The translations under genes were made by a program, and so were the position numbers. A stretch of 64,000 nucleotides of DNA, taken from Cerrena zonata (lineage: Eukaryota > Basidiomycota > Agaricomycetes > Polyporales > Cerrenaceae). Positions within the stretch are counted from its first letter, which is position 1, and each line of letters starts with the position of its first letter. The notes beneath the pieces are model-generated. The model saw only the letters and a list, made by a program, of their open reading frames with translations. It had not been told where the DNA came from and searched no databases. The stretch spans positions 1,860,001 through 1,924,000 of the forward strand of contig JASBNA010000002.1 of the NCBI GenBank assembly GCA_038087015.1, written 5' to 3'. Shown here piece by piece: positions 10,130 to 22,983 of the stretch.

Positions 10130-12688
10130 TTAACACACAACAGGGATGTCCGCGCGCAGGTGGTTTTCAGGAGGAGAGTCGTGAACGGCGGATGTTGGCA
10201 TAGAGGGCATAGTGGGCATAGTGTTGTTCATAGGTGGCATATATTTTTCCGATTGGTATGTATCGGCCTCATCTTCAATACCGCCTGGTACAGGCGTTTT
10301 GGGCTCATCCTCCGAGTCAGAGGATTCTGATGAGCTAGTGAGGGAGGGCATAAGGGAAGCAAAAGAAAACATAAAGCGGAGAGGTAGTGCGAGGTAATAA
10401 GTGTAAATGAGGACAGCTTTGACAGGGAGGGCGACGATTCCACTGAGAGAGGGCATGACTGCGCTGAAGATGGGAAGGATGGGTGCGTGTGGAGGAGTGT
10501 TGTCAGAATCCTCGGTTTGGATTTCAGTCTCCACACTCTTCTCCTCCACTTCAGGTCGGACGTCGACCTCGGTTTCGGTGACTTCAGGAACAGCCATGAT
10601 CTCCTCATTGATGAGCTCAGGGGTAGCGTCGATCTCGATCGAACAAGTCTGGGGAACCGCATCAATTTCCACCGACGCCATAGTCGGCATCGCTTGAGCC
10701 TCGCTGTCGACATATGAAGGCGAGGCGGAGACGCCGCAGCTCGAGGTAGACACGGAAGCCTGGACAGCTCGGTCGACCTTCGGTGGAGGGACGTAAATCT
10801 TCGGTTTGGGTTTCAAGCTACGCTCGATACGTCGCATCTTCTGCAACGAGGGCAAGAAGTCGGAGACCTTCTGCCATGCTGCAGCGTTAGCCTCGAGAGC
10901 ACCGACACGAGTCGTCTGACTGAACCACTTGACCGTCTCTAAATTCGGAGCGATGTGGCTGAGAAGTAAAGCGGTATGAAGGGGGTCCTTGATCCATGAG
11001 TACCCCACGTGTAGCCGTAATAAGGATTGTGAGGAACATTCCAAATTACGGAACGTCTCGTCCGTTCCTTCAATAGCAGTCACGACGACTGCAAGCGTGT
11101 GAAGACGCAGGCACTCGGTGGTGAGAGGTACGATGCCTTCGAGAGTGAGGTAGGGTGGACCGAATGATGGGGGGAACTTGGCGGAAGGGCAAAGGCGGAC
11201 AATCTCCAGCCTTGGACATACACGTGCGAGATGTGAGATATCTCTGTTGTAGAATATGACAGACTCCGGAAGGTCGATCTCGAAGCGTACGAGGAGCGGG
11301 AGGAAAGCGAAGTGCTCAAGCGATAAATGTTGCAAATTTACCTCACCGCCTCGGGATGTTGACCGTATCAACTCGTTGAAGCGCGAGGTACTGGTCGCTC
11401 CAATACGTAACGATTGTAACGAGTGACTGAACTGATCAGACACGAGGTTGCAGAGATCCTGCCAGTCCTCCTTCGCGGGAGGGTCTTCGATAAAGAGGTC
11501 GATGGATGACAAGGGGCTAGTGATGTGTTTCAGGAAGGTCGCGACGTTCGATGTATCACCGGTAAGTGAGATTTGTTGCAGATTAGCAAAAGCTCCGTAA
11601 CGAGGTCCATCACTCGTAAGCCTTACGGCTGACTTCCGTATCTCGGAGAAGTCAAACTCATCTCCAGAAAACACACCACTGTCCCCACCGACGGAACTGG
11701 GAGTAGAGTAGCCAGATCCCGCGGCGATATCCTCGAAGAAGCCTTCGACAGCAGTGGTCGTCCTGTTCGAAAGATCGAGGGCGAAGGAACGCAAACATGG
11801 AAGACCTGCCGTCCACTGCCCGACCCTGGCAGAAAGGGCACCCGGTGCCATGAGTGACAACCTCTCGAGGTTTTTGTTTGGCCTCAATACGTCAACAAAG
11901 TTGTCGGGCATATTGGAGTGCAACGTAAAGGAGAAGGAGCTCAATTGCGCCTTGGATACGACCTTGTCGAGGAAGTCGCTCATCTTGGGGTACTTCGATC
12001 CCATCTCAATCGTGAATGACTCAAGTTCGGGTGTGATGTAGGAGAGGGACCTCTCCAAACCGCTTTGGGTTTCCGCCTTCCATGACAACGATGTGAGGTT
12101 AGGGAGAATGTAATCGCGAGGGCGGAAGTCCTCAAATACGATGAAGACCGAAGGAGCAACGTTGCTGTGGGCCTCAACGTATCCGATACTACGAACTCGG
12201 TCAGCGTACGCAAGTACTCTATCCCAATCAGCTGGCTCCGGGTTCTTGGCCTGAAACAGATTTAACATTATGGTTTACATTGAAGATGATGTACTTACCA
12301 AGCCAAGCCCAGGTCGACGAGCACGCCTCAGAAGGCTGTTTGGGAAAAGCGCCAATAAGGGAACGAAAGAATCCAGATCCCTCCATAACACGTTCAACAC
12401 TGGCTCCTGGAATGCCTTGCAGGTCCTGGCAAGCCTCCCAAGCGAACGTCTTCCGCTGGGGGTTTCGAGGATAAACTCAAGCAACTTTGCAGTGGCATCG
12501 GCGTCCTTGAGAATGATGGGAGCCATAGCTTGCTGGTACACTGCGTAAGGGGTATAACCTGTAGATTGGTTAATGGAGGAAGCGTTAGACTTGCGAGAGC
12601 GAATGCTGGGAAGGCGGGTTCGTTTGGGCAAAGAGCTGATGTAGTCGATGAGCGATGAACGACGAGAAAGGTTGGAGGTAGAAGTCAT
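10130..12688 (-). CDS. F-box-type protein, 836 residues, with a C-terminal repeat tract and hydrophobic segment
   Basis: Two exons, 12688-12299 and 12250-10130. Residues about 60-105 form an F-box-like helix set (TAKLLEFILETP, LGRLARTCKAFQEPVLNVLW). The body is a chain of Leu-rich segments typical of agaricomycete F-box proteins, which recruit targets to SCF ubiquitin ligases. Unusual parts: residues about 630-700 repeat a short acidic unit (VEIDAVPQ, IEIDATPE, EEIMAVPE, EVDVRPE), and about residues 725-760 form a hydrophobic stretch (IVALPVKAVLIYTYYLALPL) that could be a membrane segment, followed by a Ser/Asp-rich tail. Membrane attachment is inference. Lies head-to-tail behind RPN5. Confidence 0.8.
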
Positions 12689-14666
12689 GATGAGTCCTTC
12701 ACTGCGCAGAACTGCTTAAGAGAACAGCGTTAACACTCGCGTGAGCCACACCTGGGGTGTGAGGGGTGGATGCTGCGAGGTTGATGTATGAGAAAGATGT
12801 ATGTCAATCAGAGCACCAGGACGGGGAGTAATCGGGTCGCAGACCACGATATGCCACCAAAAGAGGAGTGAGAAGACATACTGTGAAGAGTGTGTAGTAT
12901 ATATCCTACCAAGCCGGAGGGTACAGCCAGTGTATCGTGTCAGAGATGTATCTAGAACTGCAATTGTGACGATCCGCAGGAGGTTCGTGCCTACCCTCTG
13001 GCTCGTGAATGAATTTCGCATGGTAATCTTGGTGTGTCTATTTGATCAGCGAGGCAGACGCAACTCCTTCAAGATAGTCCGAAATCACTTATCCATTGAG
13101 GTGCATTCAGAAAGGACGTCTGGACACGTGAATATAAAACATGTGCAATGCGTGCGGTCTTTGCAAGTTAATATGAGGGTCGCCTAACAAAGCATGAAGA
13201 GATGGTTTGTAGCCTCTAACTGTAGGTAACGATTCCACCTATTGCCTCGAGTTTGTTTAGATCCGCTGACTCGTCGATTCAACAGACATAATTTGAACTG
13301 ACATACCACGAAACCAAACATAACTCACAACCAAACTCGTACGTGCAATACTATGATACGCTAATAAGAAGATATCTGTTCATTGTGTTCGATACATTCG
13401 GTGCAAAGAAGTGTTGGATGATTAAAAAAACTGCCCTTGTCGACTCAAAGCCTAAGTTGTAATATGAGGAAAGTTGTTGGAATGCCATGGTAGATATCAA
13501 AGCGGCGCACACGTGGGAATCGCACAGCTTCGAGTTCGCTCTTCCGACGCGCTAGACGTTGAACTCCTTCAAGCTCATTTGAAGAATGACATTAATGGTC
13601 AGACAAGGCGGTCCTCAATCCGGATATCACTGTCTATGAGAGGTATTATTTTAGAACAAAGATCATATGTCTAGCAGTGAGTGACAAACTCGAAACTAGA
13701 AACGAGTGGTGCCCGGACTTGACGTCGTGCGATGGCATCGTAGGTTCAACTTCCAAAGTTCGATTGACTTCCTGTCGCAAGGATATCTCGGAACCTCTTC
13801 CGTTACATAACCACACCGCTTATTACGCAGACGTAGGACCACCAGTCTCATCTCTTGCGATCACTCCGTTGAAGTTTATCATAACGTCAATGGCGTCGGT
13901 GTCTATCATCCTTCCTGTATCGCATGATTGACAGATTTAGCGGGTTTGTTGTGCATTCTTATGCAACTCTCCACCGAATTCTCATGGTGCGTACACAGTT
14001 TTTACAGACTTGCACACGCAGTGTCTATTGAGGAGCTTCTCAGAGCGTCTATGCGCAAAATCCCCATGTAGAGCGTAGGCGCTTCTAGTAATGGATCTGA
14101 AAGTGGATATCCAGCTGCTAATATTTCTTCGTTCAATTTGAGGACACCCACGAACGCGGGCCATAGCTCCTAACTTAACTATCTACATCGTACGATTTGC
14201 CGCGTCGTACCATCTTATCTATATGTTCTCTTCATGCATTTGGTACTCTAATGGCCTAAACAACATCTCTGCGTGATGTGGTCTAAATAGAAGTCAGTTT
14301 CCGCATTCTGCTGACTTGAATTGGCGACATAACTGACAATTAATATCACAGAATCAAGACTTCATGTACCTTACCTCTGTCTATGTATGCTCGAGAGCTG
14401 TCCAGGTATGAGGTATATTCCGGTAGCTCATATAGGATGACACTATGGCTCCAAAATAGCAGTATAATTTGACAATTCTACAGACTTCTATCGGTATATT
14501 TCCATGAAGGAACACCAAATGCGCCCGATAGATTTGAAAAATGGTGCGAGACGTGTGACCGTGACTTGGATAGTATGAACGGTATATAATCGGTACTTGT
14601 GTTGTACACACCGGACTGGTCCATTCACTTCTGCGCTACCATTCTACCTGGCTTACCGCTTGAATC
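12689..14666. other. Gene-poor 2-kb gap
   Basis: No convincing gene. A minus-strand stretch near 13818-13900 reads as an open segment ending in a stop after GGPTSA, but has no credible start. The right end holds the upstream region of the first P450, with GGTATATAATC at about 14580-14590 as a likely TATA box. Confidence 0.5.
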
Positions 14667-16823
14667 ATGTCCTCTACCGACTTTCTTGTGGTATTGGGGG
14701 TGCTATCCCTGGCGACAATATGGAAGGTGTCCTCTACCAGATCCCAACGACACGTCAAACAAATACCAGGGCCACCAAGTCAATTCCTGATCGGGAACCT
14801 CAATGATATACCTAAAGAACGGGCATGGATAGCGTACATGAAGATGTCTGAGCAGTATGGTACGTTGGACTAAGCTCTGGAGGTTGCTGTCTAACTAGGG
14901 ACTCGACAATAGGTTCAGACTTGCTTCGCCTCAACGTCTTTGGCAGGAATTTGATCATCGTCAATTCATTAGAAGCGGCGTCAGATCTCTTTGATGGACG
15001 ATCGACGATTTACAACTCCAGGTAAGTCAAATAAAGTTTCGATGTAGCGACTGTCTACTAGGGTTAATGATCTGCTGTTCCGGCTAGGCCGAGACTGGTG
15101 ATGTTGAATGAACTGTAAGTGAAACCTTATCAAAGGTCGACCATCAACCTGATCTAGGTTAGGATTGGCTTTGGTTATGGAATGGCTTTCCTACCGTACG
15201 GCGATCACTGGAGAGGAACTAGGAAAGCATTTCACCAGGCACTTGGCCCCGAGGGGTTGAAGCGATGGACCGATATTGAGATGAAGGGTGCCCATAGATT
15301 GCTTCGTAACTTTCTCGAAAAGCCAGATGATTTCATGGATCATATTCGTCAGTAAGTGTCAGTAACTGATCTGCCATGCATTCGCGCTAAACAGAATTAT
15401 GGCATAGCATGGCGGCGGAGATCATCATGCGACTAGCATACGGCATAGACGTTCAACCCAAGAACGATCCATATGTCGATATCGCGGATTCTGGTATTCG
15501 TGCAATTGAAGCTTCTACCAATGCGGGATCATATCTGGTTGATTCCTTCCCAGCTCGTAGGTAGCGGTTCTATTCGCTCTGCATTTTAATTTGATAGGTC
15601 TTCTTAGTAAAACACATCCCCGAGTGGTTCCCTGGTGCACGTTTCCAACGGGAAGCGAAGGAATGGCGAGTATTCGCTATGGCAATGTTAGAACAACCCT
15701 ACGAATTCTTCAAAAAGCATTTGGTTTGGACACTTTCGCAGCCGTCGAATTCCTATTGAGCTTACGTCTGCATTGCCTATAGGAGGAGGGCAATGTACCT
15801 TATTGTGCAGCCAACGTTCTCTTGGAACGTATGAATAAAGGCAGCCAAGACCCCAAAGAAACCGAGTCGATCGTGAAGGCAACGTTGTCTTCCATGTATG
15901 CTGGTATGTCCTTTGTTTGGAAGGAATAGCAAGTTACCTCTATCTGACAACTTTCAATAGGTGGTGCTGATACTGTGAGTCATGCAAATCGCGAACTGGA
16001 AAAAGCTTATGCTCACCAATCACATTCTAGACTGTATCCACGGTAGCGACATTCATTTTGGCTATGGTCCAACACCCCGAAATTCTAAAGAAGGCCCAAG
16101 CAGAGGTAGATCGCGTAGTCGGGACTCACCGCCTTCCAGACATGCATGATAAGACCTCCCTGCCTTACATCGAGGCAATCATCCAAGAATGTCTTCGCTG
16201 GCAACCTGTTCTTCCAGTTGGTGAGTGCCACCGTGGTAGTGCGATGTGCTCTGCGAAATATTGATCGTATTCAACAGCTATTCCACATCAACTGACCCAA
16301 GATGACGAATACCGAGGATATTTCATCCCTGAGGGTTCCTTAATTTTTGCTAATGCATGGTACATTCGCTCTCAGTATCACATGTCACATTTTCTAATCG
16401 AGATACAGGAGTATCCTTCATGATGAAAAGGCATATCCTAACCCGAATGCCTTCAATCCTGAACGATTCCTCAAGGATGGCGTGTTGAACCCCGATGTGC
16501 GCGATCCTGGCGTAGCATGCTTCGGTTTTGGAAGAAGGATTTGTCCTGGACGTTTCATGGCCAAAGAGTCTTTGTACATCATCATTTCTTCACTGGTTGC
16601 TGCGTTCGATTTTACGAAGGCCGTTGGTCCGGATGGTGTTCCAATAACACCAAAAACAAACTACACAACCGACTTACTTAAGTACGTGTATACGACCGTG
16701 ATATCTGCACACTTATCGTTACTGACATTATCCACCAGTCACCCCAAACCGTTCCTTTGCAGCATTAAACCTCGTTCCGAAGAGCGTGCTTTACAAGTAT
16801 CAGCCACTGCGAACGATCTCTAA
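14667..16823 (+). CDS. Cytochrome P450 monooxygenase, first tandem copy
   Basis: Membrane-anchored haem monooxygenase. Twelve exons (14667-14859, 14913-15021, 15088-15114, 15163-15351, 15408-15556, 15608-15723, 15783-15903, 15961-15974, 16031-16220, 16278-16359, 16409-16681, 16739-16823) sum to 1,548 nt and 515 residues in one frame. Visible motifs: N-terminal membrane anchor (FLVVLGVLSL), Pro hinge IPGPPSQFLIGNL, I-helix AGGADT, ExxR as ECLR (the usual ETLR with Cys for Thr), and haem loop FGFGRRICPGR. It is of the basidiomycete type usually annotated by similarity to O-methylsterigmatocystin oxidoreductase; the substrate is unknown. Exons 3 (27 nt) and 8 (14 nt) are micro-exons. Confidence 0.93.
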
Positions 16824-17567
16824 TCAATTCATAAGCCCTTGAGTTATCCCTAGTAAGCAAAGGATCTAAATATATCTATTCTCGACTTTCTGACTCATAT
16901 TTGAACGCCATAACGTTAAAAGCAACATTGTTGTTCGATTATTACATAGATTTTGCGCGTGTACTTTGACATCGGTATTCTTTGGTATTGACAATGAACT
17001 ATTTTGGGTTGTATCGGGCCTTCGGATGTCCTGTTCGTCTTGCAAAGATAACAACTGACAATGCAAGCACGTCCACTTCCCAGACTAGTCAGAATACGTA
17101 CCCCTCGCTATTCTTGTCCAGGTGCAGGTGGGAGGTGTTATGTTAGGATTGTTGCTGCTCTCCTTACGACATATTTGCGTTATTCGACGGGTAAGTCTAT
17201 TTGCTTCATTTCGATTTTCTCTAGGATTATCTGACGGGCGGTACTGTGGAAGTAGCATTCCATAGTGACAGTCTGTTTTTTTCAGATCACCAGACTGTTG
17301 AAAAAGCGACATAGCGCTTCGCGAAGATTGGGCTTATGTGGAGTCCACATCGTTCGTTCCCCCTTCAGTCGATGAGTCTCTCACAACCCGCACCAATCTG
17401 TTCACATGTGAGTGTCCTTTGACGTGTCCGTCTACACCTTTTTACCAATGCGATTCGTTCATTGGTCAAGGAGTGTCCTGACGTGAGAGAAACTTTATAC
17501 AGCAGGATAGATATATACCGCCCAGTTCAGTAGGGGTGCTAGCTCGTACACCCTACGATAGTAAAGA
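16824..17567. other. Spacer between the two P450 genes
   Basis: No gene seen. GATATATACC at about 17508-17517, roughly 55 nt before the ATG of the second P450, is a probable TATA box. Confidence 0.5.
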
Positions 17568-19736
17568 ATGCCTCTGACAAGATTAGACGTAGCTGTTTGC
17601 TTTTTAGCGCTCCTCATTACTCGCTGGATCTCCGGACGAAGACAGAGACACTCTAGTCTTCCCTTACCCCCTGGTCCTCGAGGTCTTCCCATCATCGGCA
17701 ATCTCAGGGATGTACCTACGAAGCACAGCTGGTTGACCTTTCAACAATGGCGCTACAAATATGGTACGTTCCTCGTCCTCATCGTATATATTATTATCAC
17801 TCAGAGGCTATGATCCACCCTTGTAAAGATTCCGACCTTGTTCGGTTCAACCTCCTTGGATCTGAATTCGTCGTTGTCAATTCTCTAAAGGTGGCAATTG
17901 ATCTCTTTGACAGGAGGTCAAGAATATATAACGATCGGTTTGTACTATGACAATGTTTCTAAATTTTTTGTGTCTTACGTGGTATGTCTAGGTCCAATTA
18001 CGTGTTCAGTGTTGATCTGTGAGTTCTCAACCGTGACAGCATGCTGGGAATACTGACCGGTAATCCAGATGCGGGATGGGATGGTTAATCACTTTCATCC
18101 CATATGGAAACTTTTGGAAGGATACCCGTAGAGCCTTCCATCGTGGATTGGGCACCGACGCTGTCAAAGATTATATCGATGTCGAGGTTTCTGCCGCCCG
18201 TAACCTGTTGGTCAGGTTGCATAAATCACCAGAGCATTTCATGGAACACCTGAGACAGTGAGTACATCGTACCACCTGGAACAAAGCGAAACAGACCCAA
18301 TACACATACTTTAGCATGGCTGGTCGCATCATCATGCGTTCAGCTTATGGCATCAAAGTACAGGATGACGACGACCCGTATGTTGATATCGCGGAAAGAG
18401 GTATTCAGGCCTTGAACGAGGGTATGAATGCTGGCTCATTCTTAGTCGATTCGATTCCCATTCGTGAGTACCAGTCTCCGCCAATACACTAGAGTTTTTA
18501 TATCTAAATATTCCGCTGGCCAGTGAGATACATTCCGGAATGGTTCCCTGGCGCACACTTCAAGAGATTTGCCAAAGAATTGCGTATACCGGTGACTGGT
18601 ATGCTCGAGAAGCCTTACGGGTACTTCAAGAAACAAATGGTCCGTTTGTTTCATATATAGACCACCATACACTCTAACCAGCTTGATTCAACAGGAGTCT
18701 GGAGCTGATCTTCCTCAATGCGCGGCCTCGACTTTACACGAAAATATGATGAGCAAAGCAGAGGACCCTGAATACACTGAGAGTTTTATCAAAGCATCTT
18801 TGGCCTCTATGTACACAGGTCCGTCTCAATCTTACCTTTTCGTGGGTTTTACTGACTCAAATCTTTCGAGCAGGTGGTGCCGATACAGTAAGTAAAAGTT
18901 CTATCTCTCAGGGTTCATTTATAACCGCGCATGCCTTCTAGACCGTTTCAACTCTCGGCACGTTCGTGCTGGCAATGGTGCTCAATCCCGAGGTCCAGGC
19001 TAAAGCTCACGCAGAGCTAGACCGTGTCATTGGAACAGGCAGACTTCCTGAAGTCAGCGATAAGCCTTCGTTACCTTACGTCGATGCGATTGTTCGAGAG
19101 ACTCTGAGATGGCACCCCGTTGTACCCGTTAGTGAGTGGGGATCATCTTGCAATCTCCCAGACTACGGAACCTGACTGTACGGCACCCCTAGATGTTCCT
19201 CACCGCCTAATACAAGACGACGAGTACGAGGGCTATTTCCTTCCAGAAGGAACATCGCTCATCGTAAACATCTGGTATGTACATTACAATCAGGATCTGT
19301 ATACGTTAGCTCACACGAATCGAAGGGGAATCCTCCACGACCCGGAAGCCTATCCCGACCCCATGGCTTTCAAACCCGACCGTTTTCTCAAAGACGGCGT
19401 GATTGACCCATCCGTGCAAGACCCAATGTTAGCGTGTTTTGGCTTTGGCAGACGCATCTGTCCAGGCAGGTGGTTGGCCAAGGAGTCTGTATGGATCACG
19501 ATCTCCACGCTTCTCGCCGCGTACAGGTTTGATAACGCTATCGGACCTGACGGAAGGAAAATTGTACCTGAAGAGGTTTATAGTTCGGGAGTCATAAGGT
19601 ATGTTCACACTGTCGATTGTTTGCTAATGAGTACTCATATTTGTGATATAGCTACCCCCAGTCATTTAAATGCGAGATAAGACCTCGATCCGCGGAGTGT
19701 GAAGCTTTGATACTCGCCATTGCGAATGAGAAATAG
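17568..19736 (+). CDS. Cytochrome P450 monooxygenase, second tandem copy
   Basis: Same orientation and same 12-exon plan as its neighbour: 17568-17763, 17829-17937, 17992-18018, 18069-18257, 18315-18463, 18524-18639, 18695-18818, 18874-18887, 18942-19131, 19193-19274, 19326-19598, 19652-19736. Total 1,554 nt, 517 residues, no frame error. Ten of the twelve exon lengths are identical to the first copy, including the 27-nt and 14-nt exons. Motifs: LPLPPGPRGLPIIGNLRD hinge, AGGADT-equivalent TGGADT, ETLRWHP (ExxR), FGFGRRICPGR haem loop. The pair arose by tandem duplication; protein differences are spread along the length, so the copies are not recent. Substrate unknown. Confidence 0.94.
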
Positions 19737-20361
19737 ATGATTGCCATTGCCAACGCCTCCCTCAGGCTTACACCAAGTTATAGTCAAATGCGGTATCTTC
19801 CTGATTTGTGTATGAACCCCAACGTATCTCTGTAAAGAACTTGTATCATTAGTCTAAATGACGTGTATGCTGAAATAAACGTTGTTCGGAGTCGGAGTAC
19901 TTGTCGCTGAGATCTGAGAGTCACAACTAGTAAGCACCTTGCCTCCAAATCCGGTGCCAGTGAGCCCACTCTTTCGGGGCTAAGATCTGACAAAACGATG
20001 CTTTAATGTGCCTACACATAATATAAAGCACATTGAAAGCTTATTCAAGTTTGAATTTATGTTCAATGTTTGACATTGACAGTTTCGGTAGCCACGCCCG
20101 AAAAGACGAAAAAGCTCTTTCTTACCGCGGTCACTTCACACCTTTGGATTTCACAAGAACGATAATCACATTTTTGTATTCCTACCTTTGGAATTCAATT
20201 GTACACTACGTAGTAGCACCTACCAAGAAAAAAAGTCCTATCTTCCAAAACAAATACATGAAGCAACTTCTCCCAAAACTATACTCGTACAACAAAACAC
20301 CCTTCAGCATAAATGAACCATACATATGCCCATCCCATCAACGACACAACACGAAAACATC
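19737..20361. other. Convergent intergenic stretch
   Basis: Holds the 3' flanks of the second P450 and of the PB1/UBA-like gene. The open frame at 20033-20548 runs antisense into that gene's last exon and has no recognisable content. Confidence 0.5.
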
Positions 20362-22983
20362 TCAGAAGAGTAAATCATCCTCATCAGGTTTAGCACCCGA
20401 GCCTGTAGGACGATCCTTGGCAGGCAAAGGCGGGGGAGGCTCCTGCAACAACTCCTCAAGCACATCCGACACGATTGTATCTTCCTTGTCTTTCGAGATT
20501 TCCTCCACGTCTTTCTGCGACATGAAACTTTGCGAGACGACACTCTGAGAAACACGTTTGGCGACTTTATCCGGGATATTAGGGTAGACATCTCGAGTAA
20601 AGCCCATCTGAAGAAGAGAAGGAGAATGATTAATATCCGATTCGTGGACGAACGACTCTGTAGAAAAAACTCACATCGGCCAATCTACGCTTTACGTTCT
20701 CTGAGGTTCTTGCAGCGGGAGTGGGGGTGAAGGGACTGTAGATCTGACTTGGACCAGCCAGAGGGTTCTGGCGATGAATGGATCGTTCACGACCTGTACC
20801 CTGGATAGTGTTTGAACGACGAGGAACGCTGAACATCTCGAGTTGAGGATATGGTCCTCGTGCGTTGCTCACGATTTGCGAGACGGAAGGGGGAGTCCTG
20901 GGTCGGGACCTGGACCTGGACCTGGAGCCAGAAGGACCAGCTACAGGAACACTAGACGTTGCTCTGAGTTCAGGAGCAGGCTCAGGATTCGGTATTTTCC
21001 TGATAAAATCATAAAATAATCAGCATTCTGTTTCGTAAAGATAATACGAAGGAAAAGATGTTACTCACTCTTCCATAGAGATACTGCGCTTCTCCCTTTC
21101 CTTCCTCAAATCGTCTCTTTCCTTCTTATATCTATCCTTCTCACGCTTATACGCCTCTTTGGCAGCTTCCAACCTAGCCCTGGTCATAGCATGCTCCTGC
21201 TCGACACTGGCACTCCTGGTCAAATTGGCTGCTCCACCGAATAAACTCATATCACCGACGTCACCAGTTATATCCATGATATCAACAGGTCGTCCACCGG
21301 ATTGGTCAGCACCCCAACTGGAGCCAAACCAATCCTGGTGAGGACGGCGACGAAGTGAACCATGTCTGGAGTGACCAGGTCCGCCATGAGGTGGAGGTGG
21401 TGGAGGAGGTGGGCGATGATGTCCCATTCCCGGAGGACCGAAGGGGGGTGGTCCAGGTGGAGGAGGGAACGGAGGAGGTGAGGGGATAGGACCAGCTGGT
21501 GGTGGAGGCGGAGGGGGGACAGGACCACGATGTCCGTGTCCATGATGACCAGGCCCAAAGTGAGGGGGACGGATGTGAGGGGGGAGAGGGGCACCATAGA
21601 GATCGAATGGCGGTCTAGGAGGGAAAGGACCATGGCGGTGAGGGCCGAAGTGAGGGGGTGGATGAGGACCAAACCATCCTCCCCATGTTTGACGACGACT
21701 AGGCGAGCCAGTACGGCGTCTGGGGGTCTCACCACTGGCAGCCTGCTCACGAACGGGAGTAGAAGTTACTGGTTCCTCAGGAACAGCAGCACCGGTAGAC
21801 GCAGTGAGATCAGTGATGACCCTGACCACATTTCCAATTGCTTCGGTGACCCGCCTACCAGCAGCTTCTTCGGTAGCGCGATGGACTTCTTCAGTCGCTC
21901 GTTGAATTTCACGAGAACCATCCAAAGCCGCACGGCGAACCTCGTCGGCAGCCTGAGAAACTGCACGACGATGGGCGTTCCAATAAGCACCGTTGGTAGC
22001 ATGTTGAACGATGTTCCTGACACCTTCGGAAAGTTCAGGATGGGCAGCGAAAGCAGCGGAAAGAGCGTTGAATAAATTGGCGACGTCATTGGTAAGCGAA
22101 GCATTTGGAGTAGAGTTTGAAGTAGAACTCAAGTCCGGAAGAGGAGGGTCGGGATACTGAGTAGAATTTGCGTCGGTATCGAGAGTAGGCTTGGGAGTCG
22201 AGCGGCGAGAGACAACTGCGCTTCCTGGTGTGTGACCACGAGGTGTGGAAGAGCGGCTCTTTTGTTGGACAGTGAACCGCCGACTTGACTGGTTCTTCAC
22301 CTGCAAGAAGAGAAAGAGTGGAAGAACGGTCATCGTCATCTTCATCAGGTATGGTTTCGGCTCTGGCTTTACCCTTGTTCTTGTTGTAACGTCCGGCGCC
22401 GACGTCGGATTGCGTCACAGTATCAGAATGGCTATCCTCCTTCTCTTCAGCATCTTTGGACATGCTAGCGTCGCTATCGAGTACCTCAACGAAGGCGTGG
22501 GGACTGTCAGTGTCACGTCCGACGGACATAAAGAGGTCTGCGCCGCCCATGGGCCCCATGCTCGGGACCCTTTGCCAATCATCCGCAACTTCGAAAACGA
22601 AGGGGAAGCCCTGTGTGCCTCCGAAGGTGTTTCGGTTAGGATTCGATTCGGACTGCGGAGTACGAGGGAGAGATTTCTGAGAGGCGGGGGACCTCGGGAG
22701 CGTTCAGATCAACAATAGTGAACCTAATTGCTTTAGGCGGGGTATCGCCGACAGGTTCATTGTAGTTCAGACGATAGTAATCCTGTAATTCCTCCTCGGA
22801 CGAGAGAGTGACTTCGTCGCCCTCATTATCGAGATAAGAAACGCCGACATGGTCTCTCGAAATGGCAAAGAGGTCTTCGATTTTTGCAGCGAGCTCGGAC
22901 CAAGGCGGGCGGTTATAGAACATGACCCGTCTCGTGAGACCGTCGGGAGGTTTAGAGAACTTGAACATGGTGCGAGAAGACAT
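20362..22983 (-). CDS. PB1 domain protein with LIR-like motif and C-terminal UBA-like region (p62-like layout)
   Basis: Exons: about 22983-22373, 22300-21069, 20999-20675, 20607-20362. Residues about 6-90 are a PB1 domain: basic first strand (MFKFSKPPDGLTRRVMF) and an acidic OPCA stretch (SYLDNEGDEVTLSSEEELQDYY). Downstream follows ADDWQRVPSM, matching the Atg8-binding LIR pattern (acidic, W-x-x-V). The middle is Ala/Arg helical then Pro/Gly/His-rich; next comes a charged KREKDRYKKERDD coil and an SRSRSRSR run. The last exon has LADMGFTRDVYP and VSDVLEELL, like a stretched UBA. No ZZ finger is visible. Frame problems: the C5 run at 22686-22690 should be C4, and the frame also changes at about 22300-22370, where an intron with a strong pyrimidine tract probably ends (CTTGCAG). 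A ubiquitin/autophagy receptor role is inference. Confidence 0.75.
21380..21720 (-). repeat. Pro/Gly/His low-complexity tract inside the PB1/UBA-like gene
   Basis: Codes runs such as PPPPPPP, HFGPHRHGP and GHHGHGHRGP; simple-sequence coding DNA likely to vary in length. Confidence 0.75.

Noticed and set aside
13815..13905. Minus-strand segment reading like a short peptide end (GGPTSA then stop), considered as a pheromone precursor
   Set aside because: No CaaX box at its end and no credible ATG or upstream exon.
20033..20548. Plus-strand open frame of 171 codons
   Set aside because: Antisense to the last exon of the PB1/UBA-like gene, with composition of a shadow frame.
21160..21750. Long plus-strand frames opposite the proline-rich exon
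   Set aside because: Shadows of GC-rich repetitive coding DNA on the minus strand.
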